NCBI GenBank assembly: GCA_038748065.1
Contig: JBCDJG010000051.1
Coordinates: 1 to 36,230 of the forward strand
Reading direction: 5' to 3'
DNA length: 36,230 bases
Origin: JBCDJG01 sp038748065
Lineage (GTDB): Bacteria; Pseudomonadota; Gammaproteobacteria; Pseudomonadales; Halieaceae
Notes under the pieces: model-generated
The model's database searches: none
Told to the model about the DNA's origin: nothing
Seen by the model: the letters and a program-made list of their open reading frames with translations, nothing else
Part shown: positions 17,508-25,199 of the stretch, piece by piece
Position numbering within the stretch: the stretch's first letter is position 1
Layout: every line of letters begins with the position of its first letter
Program-made: the position numbers and the translations under genes

Positions 17508-18176
17508 TTATAGCGCAGTCGGCCGGCCCGGCCCGCCGAGGCGCGACACAAACCCGAAGGCAGCACCCAGCACAGCACCGGACAGTAGCCCGCCGACGTG
17601 GGCGCCATTGGCAATGGCGCCGAAGCCCAGCACCTCAATAACGCCGAACAGGCAAATGAGCAGCCAGCCCACCATAAGGGCCATGACCATCGGAGGTGGT
17701 TGAATTCGCCAGGCAGGCTGCAGTAGCGGGGCCACCCAGGAAAAGCCCAGTAAGCCAAAAACGACCCCGGACATACCACCGAAGAGCGAGGGGCCCGTAG
17801 CCAGGAATTGGCTGACATTGGACACCACCGCCATCACGATAACGAGCAATAGCAGATTCCAGCGGCCCAGAAGTAGCTCAAGGCGCGAACCCAGATCCCA
17901 TAGCCAGAGGCTGTTGAACACAATATGCAGCCAGCCGAAATGTAGAAAAACCGGCGTGACCAGCCGCCAGTACTGCAAGCCCAGTTCACCGTACTGGAGC
18001 TCATTGCCACTAATGCGAAAGGGCACAAAGGTGAACCAGGCAACCAGTGCAGGCAGACTGACATACATCACCAGAAGAAAGCCCAGCATGCTACAGGCGA
18101 TGAGCCCCGTCGTGACGGGAACAAGCCGCCACTGCGATGCCTGCACCGGCAGGCCGCTGCGCGTTGTCTGCTGCAT
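17508..18176 (-). CDS. Rhomboid family intramembrane serine protease
   Basis: A 222-residue polytopic inner-membrane protease that cleaves transmembrane segments of substrates. The catalytic serine is S136 in GGMSGVVFGLLG and the catalytic histidine is H193 in GAHVGGLLSG. The oxyanion-supporting HIVFNSLWLWDLG (H84, N88) lies in the second membrane segment. About six hydrophobic helices are visible, the usual bacterial number. The start is one base after the nadK stop, so the two are co-transcribed. Substrates are unknown. Confidence 0.95.
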   Translation of the reverse strand: MQQTTRSGLPVQASQWRLVPVTTGLIACSMLGFLLVMYVSLPALVAWFTFVPFRISGNELQYGELGLQYWRLVTPVFLHFGWLHIVFNSLWLWDLGSRLELLLGRWNLLLLVIVMAVVSNVSQFLATGPSLFGGMSGVVFGLLGFSWVAPLLQPAWRIQPPPMVMALMVGWLLICLFGVIEVLGFGAIANGAHVGGLLSGAVLGAAFGFVSRLGGPGRPTAL

Positions 18177-18177
18177 A

Positions 18178-19062
18178 CTAGTTGCCTAAGGCGCTGGCCC
18201 AGCGGAGCTTGTCGCGGCAGCTGGCGTAGAAGCTATGCCCGGGAGGGTGCAACAGCGTCAGCTTGTGAGGCTTTTTGCGGACCAGCACGGACTCGCCGGG
18301 ACGCGCCGTCAGGTTTACCTGACCATCGCAAGTGACCGGAGGATGAATGGTGTTTCTGCCGAGAATATCAATACGGATTTCACTATTTCCGTCCACGACA
18401 ATGGGGCGACTGCTGAGCGCGTGTGGATACATCGGCACCAGCGCTACCGCATCCAGCGCCGGGTGCATAATTGGTCCCCCGCCGGACAGTGAATAAGCGG
18501 TTGAGCCTGTTGGCGTGGCAACAATCAGCCCATCTCCCCGTTGGCGGTAGACGAAATCGCCATCGATATACAGCTCAATCTCAATCATTTGCGCACTGGT
18601 GCCGGAATTCACCACGACGTCGTTTAAGGCATCTGCCTTGCCGCGGCGCTCCCCATCATGCTCCAGATACGCGTTGAGCAGAAATCGCTCCTGGCTGGTG
18701 TAGTCGCCATCAAGCACTGCGCTGACCTGTGCGTCGATCTGGTCTGGCGAGATATCCGTCAAGAAACCGAGCCGGCCGCGGTTGACGCCTAATACCGGGG
18801 TACCGTATTTGGCCAGCGTGCGCGCCGCGCCCAGCAGACTGCCGTCCCCGCCGACCACGATAACAAGATCAGCGCGCTCGCCTATCTCCTCGCGATTACA
18901 CAGTGTTTGACCATGCCCGGGAATGACCTCGTCCAGGCGATCCTCAAGCAGAATGGCCACGCCGCGCTTAGTCAACAGGGCCAGCAACTCCAATAATACC
19001 GGCGACAGGCCGTCCTGCTGCGGCCTGCCTAACAATCCGATACTCGAAAAGGATGCGCTCAT
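18178..19062 (-). CDS. nadK: NAD kinase
   Basis: A 294-residue ATP-NAD kinase that makes NADP. The nucleotide-binding GGDGS (71-75), NRGRLGFLTD (94-103) and the NAD-site TPTGSTAYSLSGGGPIMHP are all intact. Length equals the usual proteobacterial enzyme. The start is an ATG with a weak GGGA about 11 bases upstream, and a good -10 box lies 31 bases ahead. It is the first gene of the run nadK-rhomboid-DUF1315-DUF2797-pepN and diverges from DUF1853 across 63 bp. Confidence 0.97.
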   Translation of the reverse strand: MSASFSSIGLLGRPQQDGLSPVLLELLALLTKRGVAILLEDRLDEVIPGHGQTLCNREEIGERADLVIVVGGDGSLLGAARTLAKYGTPVLGVNRGRLGFLTDISPDQIDAQVSAVLDGDYTSQERFLLNAYLEHDGERRGKADALNDVVVNSGTSAQMIEIELYIDGDFVYRQRGDGLIVATPTGSTAYSLSGGGPIMHPALDAVALVPMYPHALSSRPIVVDGNSEIRIDILGRNTIHPPVTCDGQVNLTARPGESVLVRKKPHKLTLLHPPGHSFYASCRDKLRWASALGN

Positions 19063-19092
19063 CGCTCAGCGTCCCAAGGTACACTAGACTGC

Positions 19093-19098
19093 ATTATA
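19093..19098 (-). promoter_or_regulatory. -10 box of the nadK promoter
   Basis: On the minus strand the sequence reads TATAAT, the exact sigma-70 consensus, 31 bases before the nadK start. The expected -35 position holds only a GC-rich, poor match. It lies in the 63-bp space shared with the divergent DUF1853 gene. Confidence 0.5.
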
Positions 19099-19125
19099 TA
19101 CGGGAAACGCCCCTCGTCCGCAGCC

Positions 19126-20010
19126 ATGCATTCGCTCGCCCTGAATACGCCCATCGCACGAGACCTGGCCTGGGCCTGCTTCAGCCCGCCACTACTGCAC
19201 CTGACAGTGCCCCACCCCACTTTCACACTGACCCCTGAACGACAGCAATGGCTAAAGAATCTCGACAAGGACCCGACACCGCTGCTTGATTTTTTAGGCC
19301 GCCGCTCTGAGGGCCGCCTCGGGCTCTATTTTGAAGCCCTGTGGCGGTTTTTCCTGCACGCAGACCCGCTGTGCGAGCTGATCGCGCACAACCTCCCGGT
19401 GCGCAGCCTGGGTCGAACGTTGGGCGAGTTCGACCTGATTTACTTCTGCCGAGAGCGCAATCGATTCTGCCACCTTGAGCTCGCGCTGAAATTCTATCTC
19501 GGCACCGAAGCGGCAGACGCCTCCTCCGATCAGGCCTGGGCGGCCTGGGTGGGGCCCAACAGTCGGGACCGCCTCGATTTGAAGTTGGAAAAGCTGCTAA
19601 GCAAGCAGAGCCAGCTCGGCTTGAGCCTGGCAGGCCAGGACGCCCTGGCCGCGCTGGGGGTGAAAGATGCCCTGCCGGAAATCCGTGTCGCCGGCCGGCT
19701 CTATCGGCACCCCGACGCCGCCTGCGCCCTGCCCGCCGAGTACAACAATGATCTCAGCGCGCAGGTCTGGCGCCATGCCTCTGGGCTAAGCCAGCTCATC
19801 GCCAGCGATCCAGCGCTGTCGTGGCACCCCCTGAAGCGGCGCCAGTGGCTTGCGCCTGTTGGCACACAGGAGACTCTCGACCCGCCGTTGACCGGCACAG
19901 AGGCTTTGCGTCTCCCGATACAGCTTGTAGCCCTGCGCGGCGGCGCTGAATACGCAAGGTGCTTCGTCGTCGCTGACACCTGGCCGAGCGCCACAGGGGT
20001 GCCCGATTGA
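19126..20010 (+). CDS. DUF1853 family protein
   Basis: A 294-residue protein of the DUF1853 family. Recognisable features are LLDFLGRRSEGRLGLYFEALWRFFL, HNLPVRSLGRTLGEFDLIYFC, and HLELALKFYLG. The E-x-D-and-ELALK arrangement (GEFDLI ... HLELALKFYLG) resembles the PD-(D/E)XK nuclease core, which suggests a nuclease fold, but the family has no settled function. The ATG at 19126 has no strong ribosome-binding site. The gene diverges from nadK, and I recall relatives sitting beside nadK/rhomboid genes in pseudomonads. Confidence 0.85.
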   Translation: MHSLALNTPIARDLAWACFSPPLLHLTVPHPTFTLTPERQQWLKNLDKDPTPLLDFLGRRSEGRLGLYFEALWRFFLHADPLCELIAHNLPVRSLGRTLGEFDLIYFCRERNRFCHLELALKFYLGTEAADASSDQAWAAWVGPNSRDRLDLKLEKLLSKQSQLGLSLAGQDALAALGVKDALPEIRVAGRLYRHPDAACALPAEYNNDLSAQVWRHASGLSQLIASDPALSWHPLKRRQWLAPVGTQETLDPPLTGTEALRLPIQLVALRGGAEYARCFVVADTWPSATGVPD

Positions 20011-20078
20011 AGCCCACCGGGCTGCTGTTGGCCGGCCTGGTCAGCCACAGCCGTTTGCGCGAAATCCGGGGCATCGAC

Positions 20079-20084
20079 TATAGT
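20079..20084 (+). promoter_or_regulatory. Possible -10 box for the lipoprotein gene
   Basis: TATAGT matches the -10 consensus at 5 of 6 bases and lies 55 bases before the lipoprotein start. The best upstream -35-like hexamer, TTGCGC at 20055-20060, is weak with 18-base spacing. Confidence 0.35.
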
Positions 20085-20139
20085 TCGACCGGGCGCTTAG
20101 CCGACATAAATGATCATTAATAAGAGAGGGAACCCAACC

Positions 20140-20823
20140 ATGCGCAACGCTTTTGCAATTGCCTGCATAGCCACCCTGGTCGCAGCCTGTACCGGCACGC
20201 CAGAGATCCAGACGGGACCGGATGCCGAGACAATCGAAGGCACCAATCTCACGCGGGTGGACAATACGCGCGCGGAGATGGCCTACCGCGATCCCCAGGC
20301 GGATTTTACGGGTTTCAAGCGCGTCCTCATCCAGCCTCTTGGCGTGGATAACATTGAGGTCATTCAGCCCTCAAACAGCTATTCAACCGTGGGGCGCGGT
20401 AACTGGGAACTGACAGAGCAGGACAAGACCAACCTGCAAAACGCATTCATGGACGCCATGGTTAAACAGCTGGAAGACAAGGGCAGCTTTCCAATCGCGG
20501 ACGAGCCTGGCGATGACGTGCTGGAAATCGACGCCAAATTGCTGGCTATCGCCCCCAATGCACCCAAGGATGACTTTTCGTCGCGGCCCACGGGGCGCAG
20601 CCGTGTCTATACAGAAGGTGCCGGCTCCATGGCCGTGATGGTTGCCTTCGGTGACTCGGAAACCGGCGAAGTGCTTGCCCTGATTAAAGACAGCCGCACT
20701 GCAACCGGTTTCTGGGGCCAGAATAACAGCGTTTCCAATCTGGCCGACGTGCGGCGCATGTTCACCAGCTGGGCGACGCAAATCAACACCGGCCTGGAAC
20801 GACTCCAGGCTGAGGCCAACTAA
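20140..20823 (+). CDS. Putative outer-membrane lipoprotein, DUF3313-like
   Basis: A 227-residue exported lipoprotein. The N-terminus MRNAFAIACIATLVAAC is a lipoprotein signal peptide with lipobox LVAAC and lipidated cysteine near residue 17. The following residue is threonine, not aspartate, so sorting to the outer membrane is expected. The domain with FKRVLIQPLGVDNIEVIQP, DVLEIDAKLLAIAPNAP and GSMAVMVAFGDSETGEVLALIKD resembles DUF3313. The function is unknown. The ATG at 20140 follows AGAGAGGGAA at good spacing and begins the signal peptide. A terminator hairpin follows the stop. Confidence 0.82.
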   Translation: MRNAFAIACIATLVAACTGTPEIQTGPDAETIEGTNLTRVDNTRAEMAYRDPQADFTGFKRVLIQPLGVDNIEVIQPSNSYSTVGRGNWELTEQDKTNLQNAFMDAMVKQLEDKGSFPIADEPGDDVLEIDAKLLAIAPNAPKDDFSSRPTGRSRVYTEGAGSMAVMVAFGDSETGEVLALIKDSRTATGFWGQNNSVSNLADVRRMFTSWATQINTGLERLQAEAN

Positions 20824-20838
20824 GACGGAAAGGTGAAG

Positions 20839-20869
20839 CGTGGGCCGCTTACAGGCCCACGTTGTTCTT
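20839..20869 (+). terminator. Hairpin terminator after the lipoprotein gene
   Basis: An 8-bp GC-rich stem (CGTGGGCC at 20839-20846 with GGCCCACG at 20854-20861) with a 7-base loop is followed by TTGTTCTT. It follows the lipoprotein stop by 15 bases and overlaps the 3' end of lipA on the other strand, so it mainly ends plus-strand transcripts. The T-tract is imperfect. Confidence 0.5.
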
Positions 20870-21835
20870 GGCCAGCACCTGCTCGGCGCGGTAGCTGGAC
20901 CGCACCATCACACCGGAGACCACCTCAAAGAAGCCCTTTTCCAAGCCCCACTGGCGGTAGGTCTCAAATTCTTCGGGGGTGACGTAACGGTCGATGGGAT
21001 AGTGATTGGCCGTGGGCTGTAGATACTGTCCAAAGGTCAGGATATCCACGTTTGCCGCCCGCAGGTCATCCATCGCTTCCAGGATTTCCTCCTCGGTCTC
21101 GCCCAGGCCCAGCATCAGGCTCGTTTTTGTCAGTACGTCAGGGCGATAAGCCTTGGCGTGAGCCAGCACTTCAAGCGTCTGTTCATACCCTGCGCGCGGG
21201 TCGCGCACTGGGTGGGTCAGGCGTCTGACGGTCTCTACGTTTTGGGCGAACACCTCGATACCCGAGTCGACAACGGTTTCGACATCGGCAAGGGCGCCGA
21301 GAAAATCAGGTGTGAGGGCCTCAACGGCCGTCTGCGGATTGACATCCTTCACCCGCTTGACGCAATCGGCGTAGTGGCCCGCACCCCCATCCGGAAGGTC
21401 GTCGCGATTAACCGAGGTGAGCACCACGTACTTAAGGCCCATAAGCTGTACGGATCGAGCAGTATTATGCGCTTCGTCAGGGTCAAGCCAGCCGCGCGGG
21501 TTGCCGGTGTTAACCGCGCAGAAGCGACAGGCCCGGGTACAGACGTCACCCATGAGCATGATGGTCGCCGTACCGGAGCTCCAGCACTCGCTCATATTCG
21601 GACACTTGGCCTCTTCACAGACGGTGGCCAGACCGTGTTCGTGAACGATAGCGCTGACGCGTTCGAAGGTTTCGCCACCCTTGATCTTGATGCGCAGCCA
21701 GTCGGGCTTAGCCAGACGCTCGCCGCCCCGGCTGCTTGCTTTGATGCCGTCCTTGATAGCGGTGATACCCCGAGCGTTGGTGAACTTTTCACCACTGGAC
21801 ACCTGCACGCTGGGAATTAACTTGGGGTCAGACAA
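20849..21835 (-). CDS. lipA: Lipoyl synthase
   Basis: A 328-residue radical-SAM enzyme that inserts two sulfur atoms into octanoyl groups on lipoyl domains. The auxiliary cluster cysteines are C73, C78 and C84 in TVCEEAKCPNMSECW, and the radical-SAM cysteines are C99, C103 and C106 in CTRACRFC. The terminal motif VMVRSSYRAEQ supplies the conserved RSSYRA serine. The start appears to be TTG at 21835, because the only nearby ATG (21848) is out of frame and soon stops. GGAG lies 8 bases before the TTG. No lipB is adjacent. A consensus -10 box is found 28 bases upstream. Confidence 0.96.
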   Translation of the reverse strand: MSDPKLIPSVQVSSGEKFTNARGITAIKDGIKASSRGGERLAKPDWLRIKIKGGETFERVSAIVHEHGLATVCEEAKCPNMSECWSSGTATIMLMGDVCTRACRFCAVNTGNPRGWLDPDEAHNTARSVQLMGLKYVVLTSVNRDDLPDGGAGHYADCVKRVKDVNPQTAVEALTPDFLGALADVETVVDSGIEVFAQNVETVRRLTHPVRDPRAGYEQTLEVLAHAKAYRPDVLTKTSLMLGLGETEEEILEAMDDLRAANVDILTFGQYLQPTANHYPIDRYVTPEEFETYRQWGLEKGFFEVVSGVMVRSSYRAEQVLAKNNVGL

Positions 21836-21862
21836 CGGAGCTCTCCATAAATTCTAGGTGTC

Positions 21863-21868
21863 ATTATA
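21863..21868 (-). promoter_or_regulatory. -10 box of the lipA promoter
   Basis: On the minus strand this reads TATAAT, identical to the consensus, between the stop of the upstream metallo-beta-lactamase gene and lipA. The implied leader is about 20 bases. A good -35 is not evident; its position falls inside the end of the upstream gene. Confidence 0.5.
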
Positions 21869-21874
21869 ACGCAG

Positions 21875-23203
21875 TCAGCCCCGGCGCAGGATGCGCCGGC
21901 CGGTAACAGCGGCAGCCCGGCGAATTCCCGACACGGGCGCCAACATAAACAGGTCGCCATTGCTGCCGCGCAGTGCCCGGGCGCCACAGTCCTTGGCGAG
22001 ATCAGCGTGAGCTTCCAGGTGATGAGGCTCACCATGCACCGGCACCGCCAGCGCGGGCTGAATCCAGCGATACATATCAGCCAGGTCGTCCCGGGCGGGA
22101 TGACCCGAAGCGTGCAGGGTCAGCGGCGTGTCCTCGGCTTCTATCACCTCGATGCCCCGCGCCTCGAAACGATCACGTAGCAGGCCCACTGCCTCCTCGT
22201 TGCCGGGAATGCGCCGGGCGCTGAACACCACAGTGTCGTCCGCCACGAGATCGAGCGCCGGGTGATCGCCACGGGCCAGCCTCGACAGCGCCGCCCGCGC
22301 CTCACCCTGGCTGCCAGTGGCTATCGCAAGCACTTCCTCCGGAGGCAGGTAGCCCAGGTGATAGGGATTGACCAGCTCCAGTTCCTCGGGCCAGTAGCCA
22401 TTGACGCGGGCCGCTCGCACGTTGTTTTCCAGGGAGCGCCCCAGCAGCGCAGCATAGCGGCCAGTCTCTGCGGCAATTTCCGCCAATGTCCTTAGCCTCG
22501 CAATATTACTGCCGAAGCAGGCCACGATAACGCGACCCCGGGAGCCACCGATAACCTGCGCCAGCCCCGGATGCAGGGAGCCCTCGCTGGGCGTGCGCCC
22601 CGGCACCGTTGCGCAAGTTGAGTCGCAGACCATCGCTCGCACGCCGCGCTGGCCGATCGCCTGCAGGTCACTGGGACGGTAAGCGGGGCCCACCAGCGGC
22701 CGGTTGTCGAGCTTCCAGTCGCCGGTGTGAAAGACCCGGCCAGCAGAGGTCTCGATCTCCAGCGCCTGCGACTCCGGCGTGGAATGCGTGATCGCGATCC
22801 AGCGCAGGCTGAAGCCGGCGACGGCAAAGCTTTGCCCTGGCGCGATGACGTGGACGGGCACTCTGTCTACGAGGCCCTCCTCCCGCAGCTTGCGTCGCAA
22901 AATCGTCGCGGCGAAGGGCGTGCAATAAATCGGGCACTGCAACTCGGGCCACAGGTAAGCAACACCGCCAATGTGGTCCTCGTGCACGTGTGTGATCACC
23001 AGGCCCACCAGGCTATCGCGTCGGCTGGCAATAAACTCAGGCTCCGCCGCAATGACCGCGGGCGGCTGCTTGTTGCGATCGAAGCCGATCCCGCAGTCCA
23101 CCATCAGCCAACGGCCGGCGTGGCCATAGAGATTCATATTAATTCCGATCTCACCGCAACCACCGAGCGGCAGAAACCATAGATCCTCATCGCCCGGCGT
23201 CAT
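21875..23203 (-). CDS. RNase J-type metallo-beta-lactamase fold protein
   Basis: A 442-residue beta-CASP/metallo-beta-lactamase protein. It starts with the RNase J-like FLPLGGCGEIGINMNLYG. The zinc motif THVHEDHIGG (HxHxDH) follows, then ITHSTPES and FHTGDWKLD, the beta-CASP part (VCDSTCATVPGRTPSE), and the last motif ALAVPVHGEPHHLEAH. The C-terminal domain of classical RNase J (about 550 residues) is missing, as in other proteobacterial relatives. The likely substrate is RNA, but this is not proven for such short forms. The ATG at 23203 matches the conserved start, while the frame extends further without homology. No strong ribosome-binding site is seen. It diverges from nei across 139 bp. 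Confidence 0.85.
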   Translation of the reverse strand: MTPGDEDLWFLPLGGCGEIGINMNLYGHAGRWLMVDCGIGFDRNKQPPAVIAAEPEFIASRRDSLVGLVITHVHEDHIGGVAYLWPELQCPIYCTPFAATILRRKLREEGLVDRVPVHVIAPGQSFAVAGFSLRWIAITHSTPESQALEIETSAGRVFHTGDWKLDNRPLVGPAYRPSDLQAIGQRGVRAMVCDSTCATVPGRTPSEGSLHPGLAQVIGGSRGRVIVACFGSNIARLRTLAEIAAETGRYAALLGRSLENNVRAARVNGYWPEELELVNPYHLGYLPPEEVLAIATGSQGEARAALSRLARGDHPALDLVADDTVVFSARRIPGNEEAVGLLRDRFEARGIEVIEAEDTPLTLHASGHPARDDLADMYRWIQPALAVPVHGEPHHLEAHADLAKDCGARALRGSNGDLFMLAPVSGIRRAAAVTGRRILRRG

Positions 23204-23342
23204 GACGCGTTTGCCAGCGAGTGGAGATTGAGCGCAAAGGCATGTCGAGAGGCAGGTATAGACAAAATCTGGTCCGGGGCAACCTGTGGCTGGATCACGG
23301 CGTACATACCGGAGATGATGACATGAACGTCCAGGAGGACCT

Positions 23343-24164
23343 ATGCCGGAAGGGCCCGAAATTCGCCGCGCAGCGGACAAGCTTGCGAAGGTGCTTGTTG
23401 ATAAAGAAATTGTCGCAGCGCGCTTTGGCCTGCCAAAGCTCAGGCGTCACGGCAAATCCCTGGTTGGCCGCCGCGTGGTCGACATGGAGACGCGCGGCAA
23501 GGCGCTGTTGACCCACTTCGATGACGGCCGGAGCGTGTACTCGCACAACCAACTTTATGGCGTCTGGCGCGTGGTAAAGGGCCACAAGTTGCCCAACAGC
23601 AAGCGTTCTTTGCGAATACTGCTGCAGACCGAGAGCCACAGCGCGATACTTTACAGCGCCTCGGACATCAGTCTGTGGGAGACGGCGGAGCTCGACCAGC
23701 ATCCGTTTCTCGCAAAGCTGGGCCCCGACATCATGAACCGTGATCTTGAGTGGCGCACCATTGCCAAGCGACTGCTGGATGACCGCTTCAAAGGCCGCGA
23801 GCTTGCGGCGCTTTATCTCGATCAGGCCTTCCTGGCCGGCAATGGAAATTACCTGCGCAGCGAGATCCTGCATGACGCCGGTATCCATCCGCGCCGCAGG
23901 CCCCGGGACCTGACGCGCGCCGAGATTGGCCGCCTCGCCCGCAGCACCCTCGAAATCAGCCGTCGCAGCTACGACACCGGTGGCATTACGCTGAAACCAC
24001 GCTTGGCCGACACGTTGAAGCGTGAGGGGTTGAAACGGGAGTGGCGGCGCTTTTACGCCTTCGGACGCACCGACCAGCCTTGCTTTCACTGCAGTGGCTC
24101 GATCGTGCGCACCGAGGTCAATACGCGCCGACTCTATCACTGCCCAAAATGCCAAACGGACTAG
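23343..24164 (+). CDS. nei: Endonuclease VIII (Nei), DNA glycosylase/AP lyase
   Basis: A 273-residue base-excision repair enzyme of the Fpg/Nei family that removes oxidised pyrimidines. The catalytic N-terminus PEGPEIRRAADKL (P2 nucleophile, E3) is intact. ETRGKALLTHFDDGRSVYSHNQLYGVWRVV and LLYSASDI-like segments match E. coli Nei rather than MutM. LDQAFLAGNGNYLRSEIL is the helix-2-turn-helix, and the C-terminal zinc finger is CFHCSG...HCPKC. The ATG follows AGGAGG at 4-5 bases. Confidence 0.94.
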   Translation: MPEGPEIRRAADKLAKVLVDKEIVAARFGLPKLRRHGKSLVGRRVVDMETRGKALLTHFDDGRSVYSHNQLYGVWRVVKGHKLPNSKRSLRILLQTESHSAILYSASDISLWETAELDQHPFLAKLGPDIMNRDLEWRTIAKRLLDDRFKGRELAALYLDQAFLAGNGNYLRSEILHDAGIHPRRRPRDLTRAEIGRLARSTLEISRRSYDTGGITLKPRLADTLKREGLKREWRRFYAFGRTDQPCFHCSGSIVRTEVNTRRLYHCPKCQTD

Positions 24165-24201
24165 CCTGCAGCTGCCCGCGCACGACGCCCGCCCTGCTTG
24201 G

Positions 24202-24513
24202 CTAACGGCGATGCTGCCGCGAAAGCCATGCAAAATGGCGGGCAAGGCCCGGGTCTGCCGCCAGCGCCTCGGGCGTACTGAAGTGCGTGGCGAGCTCTTG
24301 CTCTGAATAGGCCCGGTGGATGGCATCATGACAATCGCGACACAGATAGATTCCCTGCAGTAGCTGCTCCCGTCGAAAGTGCCGCCGGTAACGCCGCTTG
24401 CGATGCACCCGGCGTGGAATGAGGTGATGAAAGGTCAGCGGCAAGGTCCTGCCACAAAATGGGCACGGGCCACTTTCCGAGCGCCGGGAAGGCGCGCGAA
24501 CCGTGTAGTGCAA
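24202..24513 (-). CDS. Small HNH-type endonuclease domain protein
   Basis: A 103-residue protein with an HNH/zinc-knuckle layout: CPFC (C17, C20), the histidine pair TFHHLIPRR (H29, H30), and LCRDCHDAIHRAYS (C58, C61, H62, H66). Such stand-alone proteins are common in proteobacterial chromosomes and are presumed DNA nucleases, but their role is not known. The only start in this frame is TTG at 24513, 12 bases after the stop of the DUF385 gene, without a clear ribosome-binding site. Translation may depend on that gene. It converges on nei. Confidence 0.8.
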   Translation of the reverse strand: MHYTVRAPSRRSESGPCPFCGRTLPLTFHHLIPRRVHRKRRYRRHFRREQLLQGIYLCRDCHDAIHRAYSEQELATHFSTPEALAADPGLARHFAWLSRQHRR

Positions 24514-24525
24514 CGCCAGCGCGGC

Positions 24526-24993
24526 TTACTCGCTGCGGGTTAGCTGCATCACCGGTATGCGGCGGCTGGTGCCTTCCTGGTAGACCGCATACTGCGGGTT
24601 ATAGCGCACCAGGCTGTCCCACATGGCGACACGCTCTCGTCCCTTGAGCTCTTTGGCCTGAACGGGCCCATAATACCCACGGAAACGCACCACAGCCTCA
24701 GGATTCGCGCGTAGATTGTGTACCCACGCCGGATCGCGATCGCCACCCCAGTTAGAACCTACCACGATGAGATCCAGACCCATGGGCATACACAGGGTCG
24801 CGATTTCTCTCTTCTGGCCGCTCTTGGCACCGACTGTTTCCAGTAGCACCACGGTCTGCAGGCCGGTATTGGCCCAGCCGCGTGTTGCCTTCAACAGGAA
24901 CCTGTCCATGGGCGGTACCGTCCGCTTCAAGAGATTCACGACTGGATCTGATTCCAGCGCGTTCTTGACCAAACCCGTTTGTAAAAGCCCCAT
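24526..24993 (-). CDS. Nitroreductase/deazaflavin (F420)-dependent oxidoreductase family protein (DUF385)
   Basis: A 155-residue protein of the DUF385/Ddn-like split-barrel family, known from mycobacterial F420H2-dependent reductases. Diagnostic parts are TGLQTVVLLETVGAKSGQKREIATLCMPMGLDLIVVGSNWGGDRDPAWVHNLRANPEAVVRFRGYYGPVQAKEL, with the KSG and G-x-x-x-P-AWVHNL cofactor-side motifs. The ATG at 24993 is preferred because it gives the standard length; the frame is open further upstream without homology. It precedes the HNH gene in one transcript and diverges from an LLM-class gene. Whether the host makes F420 cannot be seen here. Confidence 0.85.
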   Translation of the reverse strand: MGLLQTGLVKNALESDPVVNLLKRTVPPMDRFLLKATRGWANTGLQTVVLLETVGAKSGQKREIATLCMPMGLDLIVVGSNWGGDRDPAWVHNLRANPEAVVRFRGYYGPVQAKELKGRERVAMWDSLVRYNPQYAVYQEGTSRRIPVMQLTRSE

Positions 24994-25199
24994 AGTGACT
25001 AAACCCCGCGCAAAGAAAAGAAATACGCGGATCGGGGCCGCTCGGATGAGAGCGGGTGCTGACACAAGTTGGACTCGTTTTATGCCACGGCCTCCATAGC
25101 ACGCCGCGCCTCTTGCTGCGACGTGGCGCAAGCCTTATTCTCTCGATCGGCAGGCCGCCCGGCACTGCTACGCAGGTCAAACACAGCGAGGCTGAACCC

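Noticed and set aside
20007..20118. Short frame starting with TTG overlapping the DUF1853 stop
   Set aside because: The TTG overlaps the DUF1853 stop, but no ribosome-binding site or homology supports the 37-codon frame, and it covers the probable promoter of the lipoprotein gene.
23295..24329. Minus-strand open frame of 344 codons
   Set aside because: It lies opposite nei and overlaps the HNH gene; the nei motifs settle which strand is coding.
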